Shown here: positions 17,532 to 26,541 of the stretch, in pieces
Layout of the letters: every line of letters begins with the position of its first letter
Numbering within the stretch: the first letter of the stretch is position 1
Source of the DNA: Streptomyces sp. NBC_01549
GTDB taxonomy: Bacteria; Actinomycetota; Actinomycetes; Streptomycetales; Streptomycetaceae
DNA length: 64,000 bases
Direction: 5' to 3'
Assembly: GCF_026339955.1 (NCBI RefSeq)
Contig: NZ_JAPEPW010000002.1
Coordinates: 372,001 to 436,000 of the forward strand
Made by a program: the position numbers and the translations under genes
Notes under the pieces: model-generated
What the model saw: only the letters and a program-made list of their open reading frames with translations
What the model was told of the DNA's origin: nothing
The model's database searches: none

Positions 17532-18641
17532 GTGGTCGAGCACGTAGTTGTCATCGGTGCCGGCCTCTACGGCGCGGCGGTGACTGCCTCACTGACGCGG
17601 AGGGGTGCTCGCGTCACCGTCGTGGACGCCGGTGCGCCGGCGGGCGGCACCTCCGGTGCGACGTTCTCGTGGACCAACTCCTGCGGCAAGAAGCCTCGGC
17701 CCTACCACGATCTCAGCGTCGCCGGCATGCAAGCCCACCGGCAACTGGCAACCGAAGTGCCTTACAGCGACTGGTACCACGAGGGTGGCAACCTGGAGTG
17801 GGCCGCCGATGACCCCGAACTCGAGGAACTGCGCGAGAAGGTCGACGGCGTCCTGAACTACGGATACGAGGCACGTTGGCTCAGCCGGGCGGAGACACTG
17901 CGCCTCGAACCGGACATCGACCCTGCCGGACTGCCCGCCGACGGGATCGCCTACTTCCCACGTGAGGGCTGGATCGAACCCACCCGCCTCATCGGCCACC
18001 TGCTCTCGAGCGCGGTCTCCCCTGGTGCCGAGCTGGTACGCGACGACCCCGTGACCCGCCTGGAGTCGACCGCCGGTCTGGTGCGCGCCGTCCGGCTCGC
18101 ATCGGGGCGGCGGCTCTCGACAGATGCGGTCGTCAACTGTGCGGGGCCGCAGGCTGCCAGGATCGCCGAGCTCGCCGGTCTGGTTCTGCCGATGCGCAAC
18201 ACACGCGGTGTACTCATCTACACCTCGCCGGTCGCGGTCTCGGTGTCGCGCGTCATCCACGCCCCGCACGTCCACCTACGCCCGGACGGCGCCGGACGGC
18301 TCCTTCTGCACACCCCCGAGATCGACAGTGCCGCGTACGTGTCCGACGCCGGTGAGGTCAGAGTTGAGCGATCGTCAGTGGTAAGAGTGCTTGAGGCGGG
18401 TCGTGCACTGTATCCAGGGATCCGAGCCGCGACCGTGGAAAGCGTTCGGGTGGGTGAACGACCCATCCCCGCCGACGGCCTACCCGTCCTGGGCCGGGCG
18501 GTCGACCTGCCCAACTTCCATTTCGCCGTCTCACACAGCGGTGCGACGCTGAGCGTGCACGCCGGCGACCTGGTCGCAGCCGAGGTGCTCGGCGAAGATC
18601 GGGGCGAAGCCCTGGCCCCATTCAGGTTCGAGCGGCTTTGA
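17532..18641 (+). CDS. FAD-dependent oxidoreductase (DAO/DadA-like)
   Basis: 369-residue flavoprotein of the D-amino-acid oxidase/dehydrogenase superfamily. The N-terminus VVVIGAGLYGAAVTASLTRRG is the dinucleotide-binding motif with the following acidic strand end VVDAG; later blocks AVVNCAGPQAARIAELAGL and the C-terminal GERPIPADGLPVLGRA and HSGATLSVHAGDLVAAEVLG are typical. It would oxidise an amine or amino acid; substrate unknown. The GTG at 17532 follows GGGAGG; an upstream in-frame start at 17445 has no good ribosome site. The stop overlaps the next frame. Confidence 0.85.
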   Translation: MVEHVVVIGAGLYGAAVTASLTRRGARVTVVDAGAPAGGTSGATFSWTNSCGKKPRPYHDLSVAGMQAHRQLATEVPYSDWYHEGGNLEWAADDPELEELREKVDGVLNYGYEARWLSRAETLRLEPDIDPAGLPADGIAYFPREGWIEPTRLIGHLLSSAVSPGAELVRDDPVTRLESTAGLVRAVRLASGRRLSTDAVVNCAGPQAARIAELAGLVLPMRNTRGVLIYTSPVAVSVSRVIHAPHVHLRPDGAGRLLLHTPEIDSAAYVSDAGEVRVERSSVVRVLEAGRALYPGIRAATVESVRVGERPIPADGLPVLGRAVDLPNFHFAVSHSGATLSVHAGDLVAAEVLGEDRGEALAPFRFERL

Positions 18642-19030
18642 CCAGTGACTCAGCACTGGAACAGCACATCTGGCCAGGGGGGTGTTACGGCGGCCTCGAC
18701 CTCGACGGAGCGCCCGCCGAACAGTACGGATATGTGAACCGGGCCTTCTCCGGCAAGGAGCGCGACGGCTTCATCGACGAGTTCGCGTCCCGCATTGCCT
18801 CCTTCGGCTTGCAGCCGATCAGGGACATCAAACACTTCGTCAACCTCGCCACGCAGCGACCGGAGGCCGAGTTCAAGGACCAGACGGATGCCCAATGCCG
18901 CTCCGGCACCGACGGGGAGTGGACAACTGCCCCACCCTGTGGATCCGGCATATCCACACGGACTCGGATGGTGTCTACGGCTCCCCGCGCGTACACACCG
19001 TACTCACCACTGGTCGGACCAGTCCCTTAG
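18638..19030 (+). CDS. hypothetical protein, probably truncated
   Basis: Begins at a TTG overlapping the FAD oxidoreductase stop. Residues 1-90 look coherent (YGYVNRAFSGKERDGFIDEF, LQPIRDIKHFVNLATQRPE), but after about residue 90 the translation becomes Ser/Thr/Pro/Arg-rich and low in hydrophobic pattern, suggesting a frameshift. The stop coincides with the target site of the IS1380 element. No family recognised; function probably tied to the upstream oxidoreductase. Confidence 0.4.
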   Translation: MTSDSALEQHIWPGGCYGGLDLDGAPAEQYGYVNRAFSGKERDGFIDEFASRIASFGLQPIRDIKHFVNLATQRPEAEFKDQTDAQCRSGTDGEWTTAPPCGSGISTRTRMVSTAPRAYTPYSPLVGPVP

Positions 19031-20710
19031 CCTTGATCCACCGACGTGGTCTGAAAATGATCTTCTGACTGATCCTGAGCCGGTTTCGGGGCGGTGATTG
19101 TGGGCGGGCAGGTGGCACCCGCTGGTCTGCCCAGCATTTCCACGTTGTTCGGTTCCGGTTGGGCCTTGGCGGGCGGGGTGGGCAGGGTCGTCAGGCGGGT
19201 CCGGGTGGGTCGTGGGCGGTGTCGAAAAGATGTGTCCAGGCGTGCTGCCAGGGCCAGTTGTGTGGCAGGTGCAGGGTGATACGCCGTGCGGAGCGGGCGA
19301 TCCGGGCCGGAATCTGGACCAGGTGGGCACGGAGAGTGGCGGTGGTGGCCTTGGCGTGGAAGGCGGAGGTGAGCGCGCCGGTGGCCCGCAGCAGGTTGTA
19401 GGTCATGGCCCACAGGGTGAGCCAGGCGGCGTTGGCGTGGAAGTGTCCGGAAGGCAGGTGGGTCAGTGCGGAGGCTTTGCTGTCGGCGATGACCTGTTCG
19501 ACCACCGCGTGGTGGCGGTGTTCCCGCTCGGCCTGGAGGGTGGGGGCGGGGTTGTCGGTGAAGAACGGGTGGTAACGCCAGACGGGGAACAGTTCGCCCT
19601 GCTCACCTACGACGGCGGGTTTGGCGAGGTCACGGACCCGGCGGACGATCAGCCGGGCGGTGACTTGCTCGCTCTTCTTGCGGCTCGCGAAGGCGGTGTA
19701 GGCGGGCATCTCGGCGACTTCGGCGTCCGAAATGAGTTCGCCGGTCTCGGGGTCTGGCACCGCGGTCGGGTAGGTGATCTGCTGCCATGCTTCGGTGGGA
19801 ATGGCGAGGACGGCCCGTTTGATGGAGGGGTTCATGCCGGTGGTGATCGAGAAGTGGGCTCCGGCCCGGCGGCAGGCGGCGATCACACCGGCGTTGTAGA
19901 ACTGCGAATCGGCGCGCAGGATGCGGGTGCCGGTGCAGCCGGCCTCCCGGGCGGTGGCCAGGGCTTCGCTGACGAACTTCGGGGCGCCGCGGGAGTCGGC
20001 TGCCTTGCCGCGGCGCATGCGGACTCCGGCGATCACCGGGCGGGAGCCGGGCGTGCAGATGGTGGCGAGCAGGGGGTGGAGGGTGCGGATGCCCTTGAAC
20101 CGGCCGTACTCGGCACCCTGTTTGGCCCGGCCGTAGACCCGTTTATGGGTGGAGTCGACATCAATGAATGCCATCGCGTCGGCGCCGGGCAGCAGCGGGG
20201 TATGCGCGGCCAGCGCGCCAAGGAACCGGCGGTGAACGGCGTGCAGTTGGAGAGCGTGACCGTGGGTGAACGAGCGCAGGAACGTGCCCAGCGTGGACGG
20301 GGCACGAATGCCCGCGAACACGGCCGTCATCGCACCATGGCGCAGAACGTTCAGGTCGTCGATGCTGTCCGCACCTGCGGCCATGCCCGCGACGATGCTG
20401 GTGACCTTGGCGTCCGCCGCCGCCCCCGCGCTGTTGCTCGCGCCGGTCAGCTTCACGTTCTCGGCCACCAGACGCGAAAGACCGCCCCGCTCGGCCAGGC
20501 GCATCACCGGGACCAGCCCGGCATACGCGATCAGATTCGGGTCATCGAACGCAGCGGAGACCGCCGCCGATGTATGGGAAACTTTCATCTCGGAAGTGCC
20601 TTGCCGATCGTGCGTGCTGGAAGCCTGAAGAACTCCCATCATCGCAGGTCACAAGGCACTTCCTCGTTTTTCTAGCCGCTATCCACAAGACGCCGGCCGG
20701 TGGATCAAGG
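19031..20710 (-). mobile_element. IS1380-family insertion sequence
   Basis: A 1680-bp element with terminal inverted repeats CCTTGATCCACCG (19031-19043) and its complement (20698-20710), flanked on both sides by CTTAG (19026-19030 and 20711-20715), a target duplication consistent with the 4-5 bp of this family. Contains one transposase gene and appears complete and recent. Confidence 0.88.
19191..20588 (-). CDS. IS1380-family transposase
   Basis: 465-residue DDE transposase filling the element. Recognisable blocks: SHTSAAVSAAFDDPNLIAYAG at the N-terminus, AMAFIDVDSTHKRVYGRAKQG with the first catalytic Asp, TRILRADSQFYNAG with the second, and EREHRHHAVVEQVIADSKAS with the third acidic residue, followed by NAAWLTLWAMTYNLLRA. 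MKVSHTS at 20588 is the usual family start; an ATG at 20642 would extend it by 18 residues. No internal stop, so probably functional. Confidence 0.9.
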   Translation of the reverse strand: MKVSHTSAAVSAAFDDPNLIAYAGLVPVMRLAERGGLSRLVAENVKLTGASNSAGAAADAKVTSIVAGMAAGADSIDDLNVLRHGAMTAVFAGIRAPSTLGTFLRSFTHGHALQLHAVHRRFLGALAAHTPLLPGADAMAFIDVDSTHKRVYGRAKQGAEYGRFKGIRTLHPLLATICTPGSRPVIAGVRMRRGKAADSRGAPKFVSEALATAREAGCTGTRILRADSQFYNAGVIAACRRAGAHFSITTGMNPSIKRAVLAIPTEAWQQITYPTAVPDPETGELISDAEVAEMPAYTAFASRKKSEQVTARLIVRRVRDLAKPAVVGEQGELFPVWRYHPFFTDNPAPTLQAEREHRHHAVVEQVIADSKASALTHLPSGHFHANAAWLTLWAMTYNLLRATGALTSAFHAKATTATLRAHLVQIPARIARSARRITLHLPHNWPWQHAWTHLFDTAHDPPGPA

Positions 20711-20848
20711 CTTAGGGAGGCATGATGGCTGTTGAAATTCCGCCCCTGAGGACTGTCCCGTAAATGATCTCCGGAGCGGTGGATGCCTGCTCGCGGTGGT
20801 GGTTACCGGGCACCGCCAGGGCAGGGCAGGGGTGGTGATGCTGACGCG

Positions 20849-21526
20849 TCAGTGCTGGTTGACCGGCCAGATGGCCGCCGGATCGCAACGGGCCGGGCAC
20901 GCCAGCAGGTAGACCTCGTTACCCAGGAACAGCAAGTAGGTGTCGGCCCTGACGCTGTAGGGCTGTTCTGGCCGGCCGGGGTGGACGGCGAAGTCCATAC
21001 CCTCAGGAACCTGGCAGACATACACCAAGTCCGCGCCGCACGCGCACCTGTAGTACTCGGGATACTGCGCCCAGGACGGGGTACCGCCCACCTTGAAAAT
21101 CTGGGCCCCGATGTCCTCCCCGTCGGGGGTATCCACGAAAGGTCGCAGAGCCAGCGGCAGCGCGCACAAGGACGGTTCGGCTTCCGGGTCCGGCAGCGCC
21201 GCGCGGCTCTGAATCAGTACACGCCAGAACGGCGCCGGATAGGGCGGCTGCGGAGCGTCCCAGTACTTCGGCACGAGCCGACCATCAGCAAGCTGGGGGT
21301 CGGACGCGTCGTTGTGCGCACGACAGTGAAAGACAAGGAGGTGGTCTCCGCCGAAAGGCTCCAGGTCCCAGGGGATGTCGAACTGGAAGAACAGAGCCAT
21401 CCGCTCACCACAGAAGCACTCGGGCCAGTCCTGGGCCTGGTCGAGGAAGGGCCAGCCTCCCACCGAGTTCCGCGCCGGGCGGACCAGCGGTTCGGTTCCA
21501 ACCTCGACCGCGTAAGCAGGCAGCAC
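20849..21526 (-). CDS. DUF1963 (YwqG-like) protein
   Basis: 225-residue soluble protein. Features that fit DUF1963: MALFFQFDIP, GDHLLVFHCRAHND, a GGTPSWAQ segment, and CACGADLVYVCQVPEG near the C-terminus. The family is widespread with no established biochemical role. The GTG at 21526 is preceded by GAGGAGG with good spacing, whereas the longer frame to 21655 runs through an IS5 remnant on the other strand. Confidence 0.65.
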   Translation of the reverse strand: MLPAYAVEVGTEPLVRPARNSVGGWPFLDQAQDWPECFCGERMALFFQFDIPWDLEPFGGDHLLVFHCRAHNDASDPQLADGRLVPKYWDAPQPPYPAPFWRVLIQSRAALPDPEAEPSLCALPLALRPFVDTPDGEDIGAQIFKVGGTPSWAQYPEYYRCACGADLVYVCQVPEGMDFAVHPGRPEQPYSVRADTYLLFLGNEVYLLACPARCDPAAIWPVNQH

Positions 21527-21565
21527 AGTCCGTATCCTCCTCACATTGCGTTCGAACGTCCGTTC

Positions 21566-21711
21566 ACAGCGTACTGGCGAACAAACTTGACGATGCGCCG
21601 GCTCGCACCGCCGTTCGGGGTGTCCAGATCGGCGGCGGACCGCATCATCGATCACCTCGGGCCGGTGCTCGCGCTCCAGCCCCGCAAACGGTTCGCCAAG
21701 AACACCGCACG
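21566..21711 (+). pseudogene. IS5-family transposase fragment
   Basis: Reads AYWRTNLTMRRLAPPFGVSR followed by SAADRIIDHLGPVLALQPRKRF, the N-terminal helix-turn-helix region of IS5/IS112-type transposases. The catalytic domain is absent. About ten bases further, GTGTCCGGCGGATCA matches the outer end typical of such elements in Streptomyces, so this is a collapsed copy. Confidence 0.7.
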
Positions 21712-21836
21712 CGCTGGTCAGGGCGTGTCCGGCGGATCATGATGACTCCCATGCAGGACGTGCCAGGCCGTGCGAGGACGGGGCAATCGCCTGATTATCA
21801 TGACTTGCGCCTGTATACAGCGGCGGGAGAGGAAAC

Positions 21837-22364
21837 ATGGGCGAGGGAACTGATGGTCCGACGGCCAGGGCGGGAATCGTCAGCGCTTCACCTTCCGCAC
21901 TGCGGCACCTTGGTGCCATGCATCTGAGCGGAGCCATACTCCTGCTCACGTTCTTGGTACCGCCGTTGTGGATGCTCGACGCCGCCTACGCGACCCCGCC
22001 AGGCGATCCCACCGCGGATACGCCGTTCGTCCTCCTCTTCACTGTGCCGCTGGCATGCGCAAGCTTCCATGTGCTGGTGCAGATCCCAGCTGGATTTTTG
22101 GGAGACTGGCTGGGCAGAAGCCGCACGACACTGGTCAGGTACGGGAGCGCGGTCGCGGTGGCAAGCGCACTGAGTTTGCTCCTCTTCTGGGGCCTGGGAT
22201 GGAACAGTTGGGGCAGCATCCTGCCAGCGTGGGCTGTCGCCATGGTGCGCGGATCACTTGGTCTGGTCGGGTACATGTGGGTCATGCGGGCGCAGCCTGG
22301 ATCCGTGCGGCACGGATGGACGCTCACCGGACGGCCTGACCTGCAAAATCCACCCGTCCGGTGA
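21837..22364 (+). CDS. small integral membrane protein, unknown function
   Basis: 175 residues with four hydrophobic segments (about 32-54, 65-92, 105-125 and 133-150), so a four-helix membrane protein. Nothing identifies a family. The ATG at 21837 has a good upstream GGGAGAGG; a later ATG at 21918 starts right before the first helix and is an alternative. Confidence 0.55.
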   Translation: MGEGTDGPTARAGIVSASPSALRHLGAMHLSGAILLLTFLVPPLWMLDAAYATPPGDPTADTPFVLLFTVPLACASFHVLVQIPAGFLGDWLGRSRTTLVRYGSAVAVASALSLLLFWGLGWNSWGSILPAWAVAMVRGSLGLVGYMWVMRAQPGSVRHGWTLTGRPDLQNPPVR

Positions 22365-22422
22365 CGGCAGTCGGCGCCCCCTCGGCCTGCTGAACGCACC
22401 TGGTCAACGGGGCGAACTCCCG

Positions 22423-22806
22423 TCAGATGATCGCAGTCCTCGAACGTGTCCGCGCCCCTCGACGTTCGGCTTCCTGGGCGGCCATGACCTCATCACCGTG
22501 CTCGAAGGCCCATGCTCCGACGGCGTCGATGGGTGCCAACAAAGTCCGCCCCAGGGCTGTGAGTTGGTACTCGACCCGTGGTGGAACTCCGGGATGTGCG
22601 TGTCGATCCACCAGTCCGTTGAACTGCAGGCGTCGCAGCGTCTCGTTGAGGACCTTGGGGCTGATGCCTCCGATCCGTTCCCGCAGTTCGACCGGGCGCT
22701 TGGGGCCGTCGCGCAATGCCCAAAGCACCACGGCGTTCCAGGTGTTGGAGAGAAGGTCGAAGGCAAGGCGGGCGCGGCAGTCGGCAAGGAAAGCGTCAGT
22801 CGTCAC
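22423..22806 (-). CDS. HxlR-family winged-helix transcriptional regulator
   Basis: 127-residue one-domain DNA-binding protein. It shows the HxlR order: cysteine near the N-terminus (DAFLADCRARLAFDLLSNTW), then RPVELRERIGGISPKVLNETLRRLQFNGLVDR as the winged helix, and EYQLTALGRTLLAPIDAVGAW. Such proteins sense electrophiles or redox state through the N-terminal Cys and control a divergent gene; here the divergent neighbour is the reductase at 22881. The GTG at 22806 gives the family length. Confidence 0.88.
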   Translation of the reverse strand: MTTDAFLADCRARLAFDLLSNTWNAVVLWALRDGPKRPVELRERIGGISPKVLNETLRRLQFNGLVDRHAHPGVPPRVEYQLTALGRTLLAPIDAVGAWAFEHGDEVMAAQEAERRGARTRSRTAII

Positions 22807-22880
22807 GTACCAAATGGTGCCCCACGGGCCACCTAGCGTCGTCCCGAACGGTCGAAGCGAACAGGGAGAGGGAACGCGTG

Positions 22881-23564
22881 ATGAGAATCGGCGTACTGGG
22901 AACGGGCAACATGGCGGACGCACTCGCCACCCACTGGGCGCGGGCCGGGCACGAGGTGACCCTCGGGGGACGGAACGCAGTCGAGGCGGAGCGGCTCGCG
23001 ACGCGCATCGGGGGCAGCGTGAAGCCTTCAAGTCTGCGTGCGGCGGCCGAGTTCGGTCAGGTGGTGCTGGCCGCGCTGCCCTTTGCCGCAGGGGTGAGCG
23101 TGGCACAGGAGCTGCGGGCGGCCCTGGACGGCAAGGTGCTGCTCGACTGTTCCAATCCTGTAGGGCCGGGCTTCCGGCTGCTGACGGAAGGAGGCCCTTC
23201 GGCCGCGCAGCAGCTGGCCCCGGCGGCACCGGGAGCCCATGTGGTCAAGGCGTTCAATCTCTGCCACGAGAACGTGTGGCGCATGCGGCCACCCGTCTTC
23301 GAGGGGCGGCCACTGGCCGTTCCGGTCTGCGGGGACGACCATGCGGCCCTCGCGCGCGTACGCGAGTTGGTGCGGGACGTGGGCTGCGAGCCCGTAGTCG
23401 GCGGCGGTCTCGAACGGGCGGGACTCCTGGAGGCGACCGCCGCGCTGTTCATAGCGCTGTGGGTCGGAGAGGAAGCGGATGTCCAGGCCATCGCACCTCC
23501 GCTGGCCTATGCGGCCGGACCGAGTCGTGAGCAAGCAGAAGGTGGTCGGAGGAGTTTCTGCTAG
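22881..23564 (+). CDS. NADP oxidoreductase, coenzyme F420-dependent type
   Basis: 227-residue Rossmann protein: RIGVLGTGNMADALATHWAR (GxGxxA), VTLGGRN, VVLAALPFAAG and KVLLDCSNPVGPG, matching F420H2:NADP oxidoreductase-like dehydrogenases. It probably moves hydride between NADP and F420 or reduces a small carbonyl substrate. ATG at 22881 (GTG three bases earlier) follows GGGAGAGGGAAC. It is divergent from the HxlR regulator, 74 bases apart, so it is the likely target of that regulator. The C-terminus is slightly irregular after VQAIAPPLAYA. Confidence 0.8.
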   Translation: MRIGVLGTGNMADALATHWARAGHEVTLGGRNAVEAERLATRIGGSVKPSSLRAAAEFGQVVLAALPFAAGVSVAQELRAALDGKVLLDCSNPVGPGFRLLTEGGPSAAQQLAPAAPGAHVVKAFNLCHENVWRMRPPVFEGRPLAVPVCGDDHAALARVRELVRDVGCEPVVGGGLERAGLLEATAALFIALWVGEEADVQAIAPPLAYAAGPSREQAEGGRRSFC

Positions 23565-23736
23565 GAGTTCCTGGCGCTGGATTCCTCCTTCGCCGGGTGT
23601 ATGTCCTGGTGCACTATGTCCGCGTACTCCCGCCACCGGCGGCGCGGTGGTCAGCCTCTACGGGCCCCGCATCGCAGCCGGCGGCGCGACGATCAAGGCA
23701 GGCGCCGTGGCCGCACCGTGTCCGTGGGCTGGGCGG

Positions 23737-24243
23737 TCAGTGTGTCTGCGCCTCCTGCGGGGGTGAGGGCTGCCAGGCGTGGGCGGGGACTACCAATGGG
23801 CCGCCGGTGACTGGGTCGGGGACGACGACGGAGGAGAGCCCGAAGACGTCCTGGACCAGATCGGCGGTGACGACCTCGTCCGGCGGCCCCTGGGCGACGA
23901 TGCGACCGGCCTTCATGGCGACGAGGTGGTCGGCGTAGCGGGCGGCCTGGTTGAGGTCGTGGAGAACGGCGACGACGGTGCGGCCGCGCTCGTGGTTGAG
24001 CCGGCGGACGAGGTTCAGGACCTCCACCTGGTGTGCGATGTCCAGGTACGTAGTCGGCTCGTCGAGCAACAGCAGGTCCGTGTCCTGGGCCAGGGCCATG
24101 GCGATCCACACCCGCTGCCGCTGACCGCCGGAGAGCTCGTCCACCGGCCGGTCGGCGGTGTCGGTGTGTTCCAGCGCCTCGGTGACGGCCCGCTCGTCGG
24201 CCTCCGACCACTGCTGCCACCACTTCTGGTGCGGCTGGCGGCC
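23737..24243 (-). pseudogene. Fe-siderophore ABC transporter ATPase fragment lacking Walker A
   Basis: C-terminal two thirds of a FecE/FepC-type ATPase that would power iron-siderophore import. Present: [17 protein letters not shown], the signature [17 protein letters not shown], Walker [14 protein letters not shown] and the switch His in [15 protein letters not shown]. The Walker A region and everything before RGRQPH are missing; upstream sequence is unrelated. A GTG at 24144 (DELSGGQ) could still start a peptide but it cannot bind ATP normally. Confidence 0.8.
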
Positions 24244-24401
24244 GCGGGTCCTGAGTGCCGGGTGAGCGTGGTCAGGTGGTCAAGGCCCCTGCGCGGCCTA
24301 CCGCAGGGATCGCCACACGTCCGGCGATCCGAGGTCGCCGCTCGGCGACGTCGCACCAATCGCTGCGCTGCCCGAACGGCCAGGAGCGTCCGTTCATAGG
24401 G

Positions 24402-24833
24402 TCAAGGTGTGATCGCCACGCGTTCGAGTGCGGCGGCCAGCGAGCCGAGGTTGTGACCGGTCGGGTTGTCCAGAACGTGCCATCGGATGCTGGCCAGATG
24501 GGCGGGCCAGGCCTCCTGGAGGCGGGCGAGGCCGTCGTCGGTGAGGACGGCGTTCCATCCACGCAAGTCTTCCTGACACTTGGCCCGTTGGACGAGTCCC
24601 TGCTTTTCGAGGCGGTTGACGACGCGGGTCATTCCACTGAGCGAGAGGTTGCAGGCAGCGGCGAGTTCGTTCATCCGCATCCGTCGGTGGGGCGCCTCGG
24701 ACAGGAACATGAGGGGGGTGTACTCGGAGTGGGGCAGTACTCAGTCACCGACCATGTCCGCGTCCACCAGTCGTGGCAGCGCCGTCATGACATGTCCCAG
24801 GGCGCGCACGAGCGTTTCCTCGGTCCGGTCCAA
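24402..24833 (-). pseudogene. MarR-family regulator, nonsense mutation and lost start
   Basis: The frame reads DRTEETLVRALGHVMTALPR, LVDADMVGD, then TGA (24741-24743), then VLPHSEYTPLMFLSEAPHRR and a normal MarR winged helix (MNELAAACNLSLSGMTRVVNRLEKQGLVQRAKC). So a premature stop splits the gene, and the expected initiator Met is replaced by a junction to the FMN-reductase fragment at 24833-24838. A restart at 24710 would give 102 residues without the first dimerisation helix. Confidence 0.8.
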
Positions 24834-24837
24834 GGGG

Positions 24838-25329
24838 GTGCACGAGCTGGCCACGCGCCGCACCGACGCGCAGTACGAGCTCGTCGACCTGCTGGACTAC
24901 AAGCTGCCGCTACTGGATGAGGCCTACCCGCCGGCGATGGGCCAGTACGGCCAGCCGCACACGCGGGAGTGGGCCGCGAAGATCGCCTCGTTCGACGGCT
25001 TCGTCATCGTGACCCCCGAGTACAACCACTCGGTGCCCGGCGCGCTGAAGAACGCCATCGACTTCCTGGCCGCCGAGTGGGCCAACAAGTCCGTCGGCTT
25101 CGTCAGCTACGGCTCCACCGGCGGCACCCGTGCCGTGGAGCACCTGCGCCTGATCGCCGGTGAGCTGCAGACGGCGGACGTCCGCTCCCAGGTGGCGCTC
25201 TCCCTTTTCACCGACTTCGAGAACTTCAGCGTCTGCAAGCCCGCCGACAGCCACCGCGACGCCGTCACCTCCACCCTCGACCAGGTCGTCGCCTGGAGCA
25301 ACGCCCTCGCTCCGCTGCGCGCCAGCTGA
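24838..25329 (+). pseudogene. NADPH-dependent FMN reductase, N-terminally truncated
   Basis: 163 residues of a flavodoxin-like SsuE/YieF-type reductase: QYELVDLLDYKLPLLDEAYPP, GFVIVTPEYNHSVPGALKNA and SYGSTGGTRAVEHLR. The first ~25 residues, including the phosphate-binding GSxRxxR loop, are gone. The fragment starts at the junction with the divergent MarR pseudogene, as if one deletion removed both 5' ends and the shared promoter. A GTG at 24838 without ribosome site is the only possible start. Confidence 0.8.
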
Positions 25330-25660
25330 CACAAGGAATCACGGAACGCCGCCGACCCATGCCCCGTACCGGCGTCCGCGTTCGGTACGGGACCCCGGGC
25401 CTGGGCCGCCCGTTCGAGCGACATGGGGACATGGGAAACGAGAAATCCGCCGATGTCGGAACGTGCCGCCTCCCCCGCGGGTGACCGGAGCGTTCTACCA
25501 GCTCGACGTGGCCCTCGGGTCCGGGACAGACCGCGTTGATCACGACTCCGGACAAGCCCTCGCGCGCGTCGCCGGCCGTGATCACGCCGCGGAGTGGCAG
25601 AGTGAGGCCGCTGTCAGAAAATAGGGACCGGGCGGCGGTCGGGTTGCCTTATTCCTGTTC
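25330..25660. other. non-coding stretch, nothing recognised
   Basis: No conserved protein segment on either strand. A GTACCGGCG...TTCGGTAC imperfect dyad around 25366-25388 may terminate the upstream fragment. Confidence 0.3.
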
Positions 25661-26098
25661 GTGCCCGAGATCCAGCTGCTCCGTCCAGGCCACGCCCCCG
25701 CGCTACTTGCCTTCGAGCAGGAGAACCGGGCCTATTTCGCCGCGTCCATCCCTGACCGAGGCGATGACTACTTCGCTCGGTTCGACGAGCGGCACCGTGC
25801 CCTGCTTGCGGAGCAGGAGGCTGATGTCTGTTACTTCCACGTGTTGGTCGGCGCCGAAGGCGAGGTGCTGGGGCGGGTCAACCTCGTGGATGTGGCGGAT
25901 GGCGGCGCCGAACTCGGCTATCGGATCGCGGAGCGTGGCGCGGGCCGGGGGCTGGCCACCTGGGCCGTGCGGGAACTGTGCGGCCTCGCCGCCAACAGCT
26001 ACGGACTGACCGTCCTTCGTGCCGCGACCACACTCGACAACGCGGCATCGCGGGCCGTGCTGGCTCGATCAGGGTTCGCCGTCGTAGGCGAGAGGTAG
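25661..26098 (+). CDS. GNAT-family N-acetyltransferase
   Basis: 145-residue RimJ/RimL-type acetyltransferase that would transfer acetyl from acetyl-CoA to an amine. Seen: N-terminal LLRPGHAPALLAFEQENRAYF, VLGRVNLVDVADGGAELGYRI, the CoA-binding region GAGRGLATWAVREL, and LRAATTLDNAASRAVLARSGF. It ends soon after FAVVGER, some 15-25 residues earlier than usual, so the C-terminal strand may be lost. GTG start at 25661. Confidence 0.75.
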   Translation: MPEIQLLRPGHAPALLAFEQENRAYFAASIPDRGDDYFARFDERHRALLAEQEADVCYFHVLVGAEGEVLGRVNLVDVADGGAELGYRIAERGAGRGLATWAVRELCGLAANSYGLTVLRAATTLDNAASRAVLARSGFAVVGER

Positions 26099-26175
26099 CT
26101 CTCCGGTCGCCCCGGTCTGTCATATCTCCGCAGTCTCGCGGACTTCACCGCTCCGCCCGGTGCGCCGGCCGCCCG

Positions 26176-26370
26176 TTAGGGAGTGAGCTGGGCCTTGGTC
26201 GTCTGGTGGCTTGAAGGCTTCGGATCCAGATGATCGCTGCGCGAAGACCGCCAGATCACCCCCTTGAACTTCTCCCGCAGGCGTTCGGGATACGGGCCGA
26301 ATCTGCCGCTCGGCAGGAAGGGCTCAATGAACTCTCCACGTGCTCGAAACCGGAGAGCCGGAGTGCGACG
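26176..26370 (-). pseudogene. IS5-family transposase N-terminal fragment
   Basis: Minus-strand translation IEPFLPSGRFGPYPERLREK then FKGVIWRSSRSD resembles the N-terminus of IS5-group transposases (PxGRxGPYPxRLRxxFxGVIWR). The reading continues as unrelated sequence after about 26240. No catalytic domain present. Confidence 0.6.
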
Positions 26371-26541
26371 GTGCCCACTTCGGACGCAGCACGCGGCCAT
26401 AACCCGATGCGTGCAGAGATCCCGCCAGGGCCTTCCGGCGGGTTTTCGTCATCTCACGCGCTCTCACACAGGTCTCATCGACTGTGTGGACTTCCCCCGT
26501 CGGGGATTTCGACTCGGCCGGTACGGGACCGGGGCACAGCG

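Noticed and set aside
17357-17554. 65-codon minus-strand frame ending in the 22-bp hairpin
   Set aside because: It overlaps the hairpin and the start of the FAD oxidoreductase and has no recognisable homology.
20752-20779. TGTCCCGTAAATGATC near the IS1380 right flank as an IS end
   Set aside because: It resembles ends of some Streptomyces insertion sequences, but I found no partner repeat or transposase to support it.
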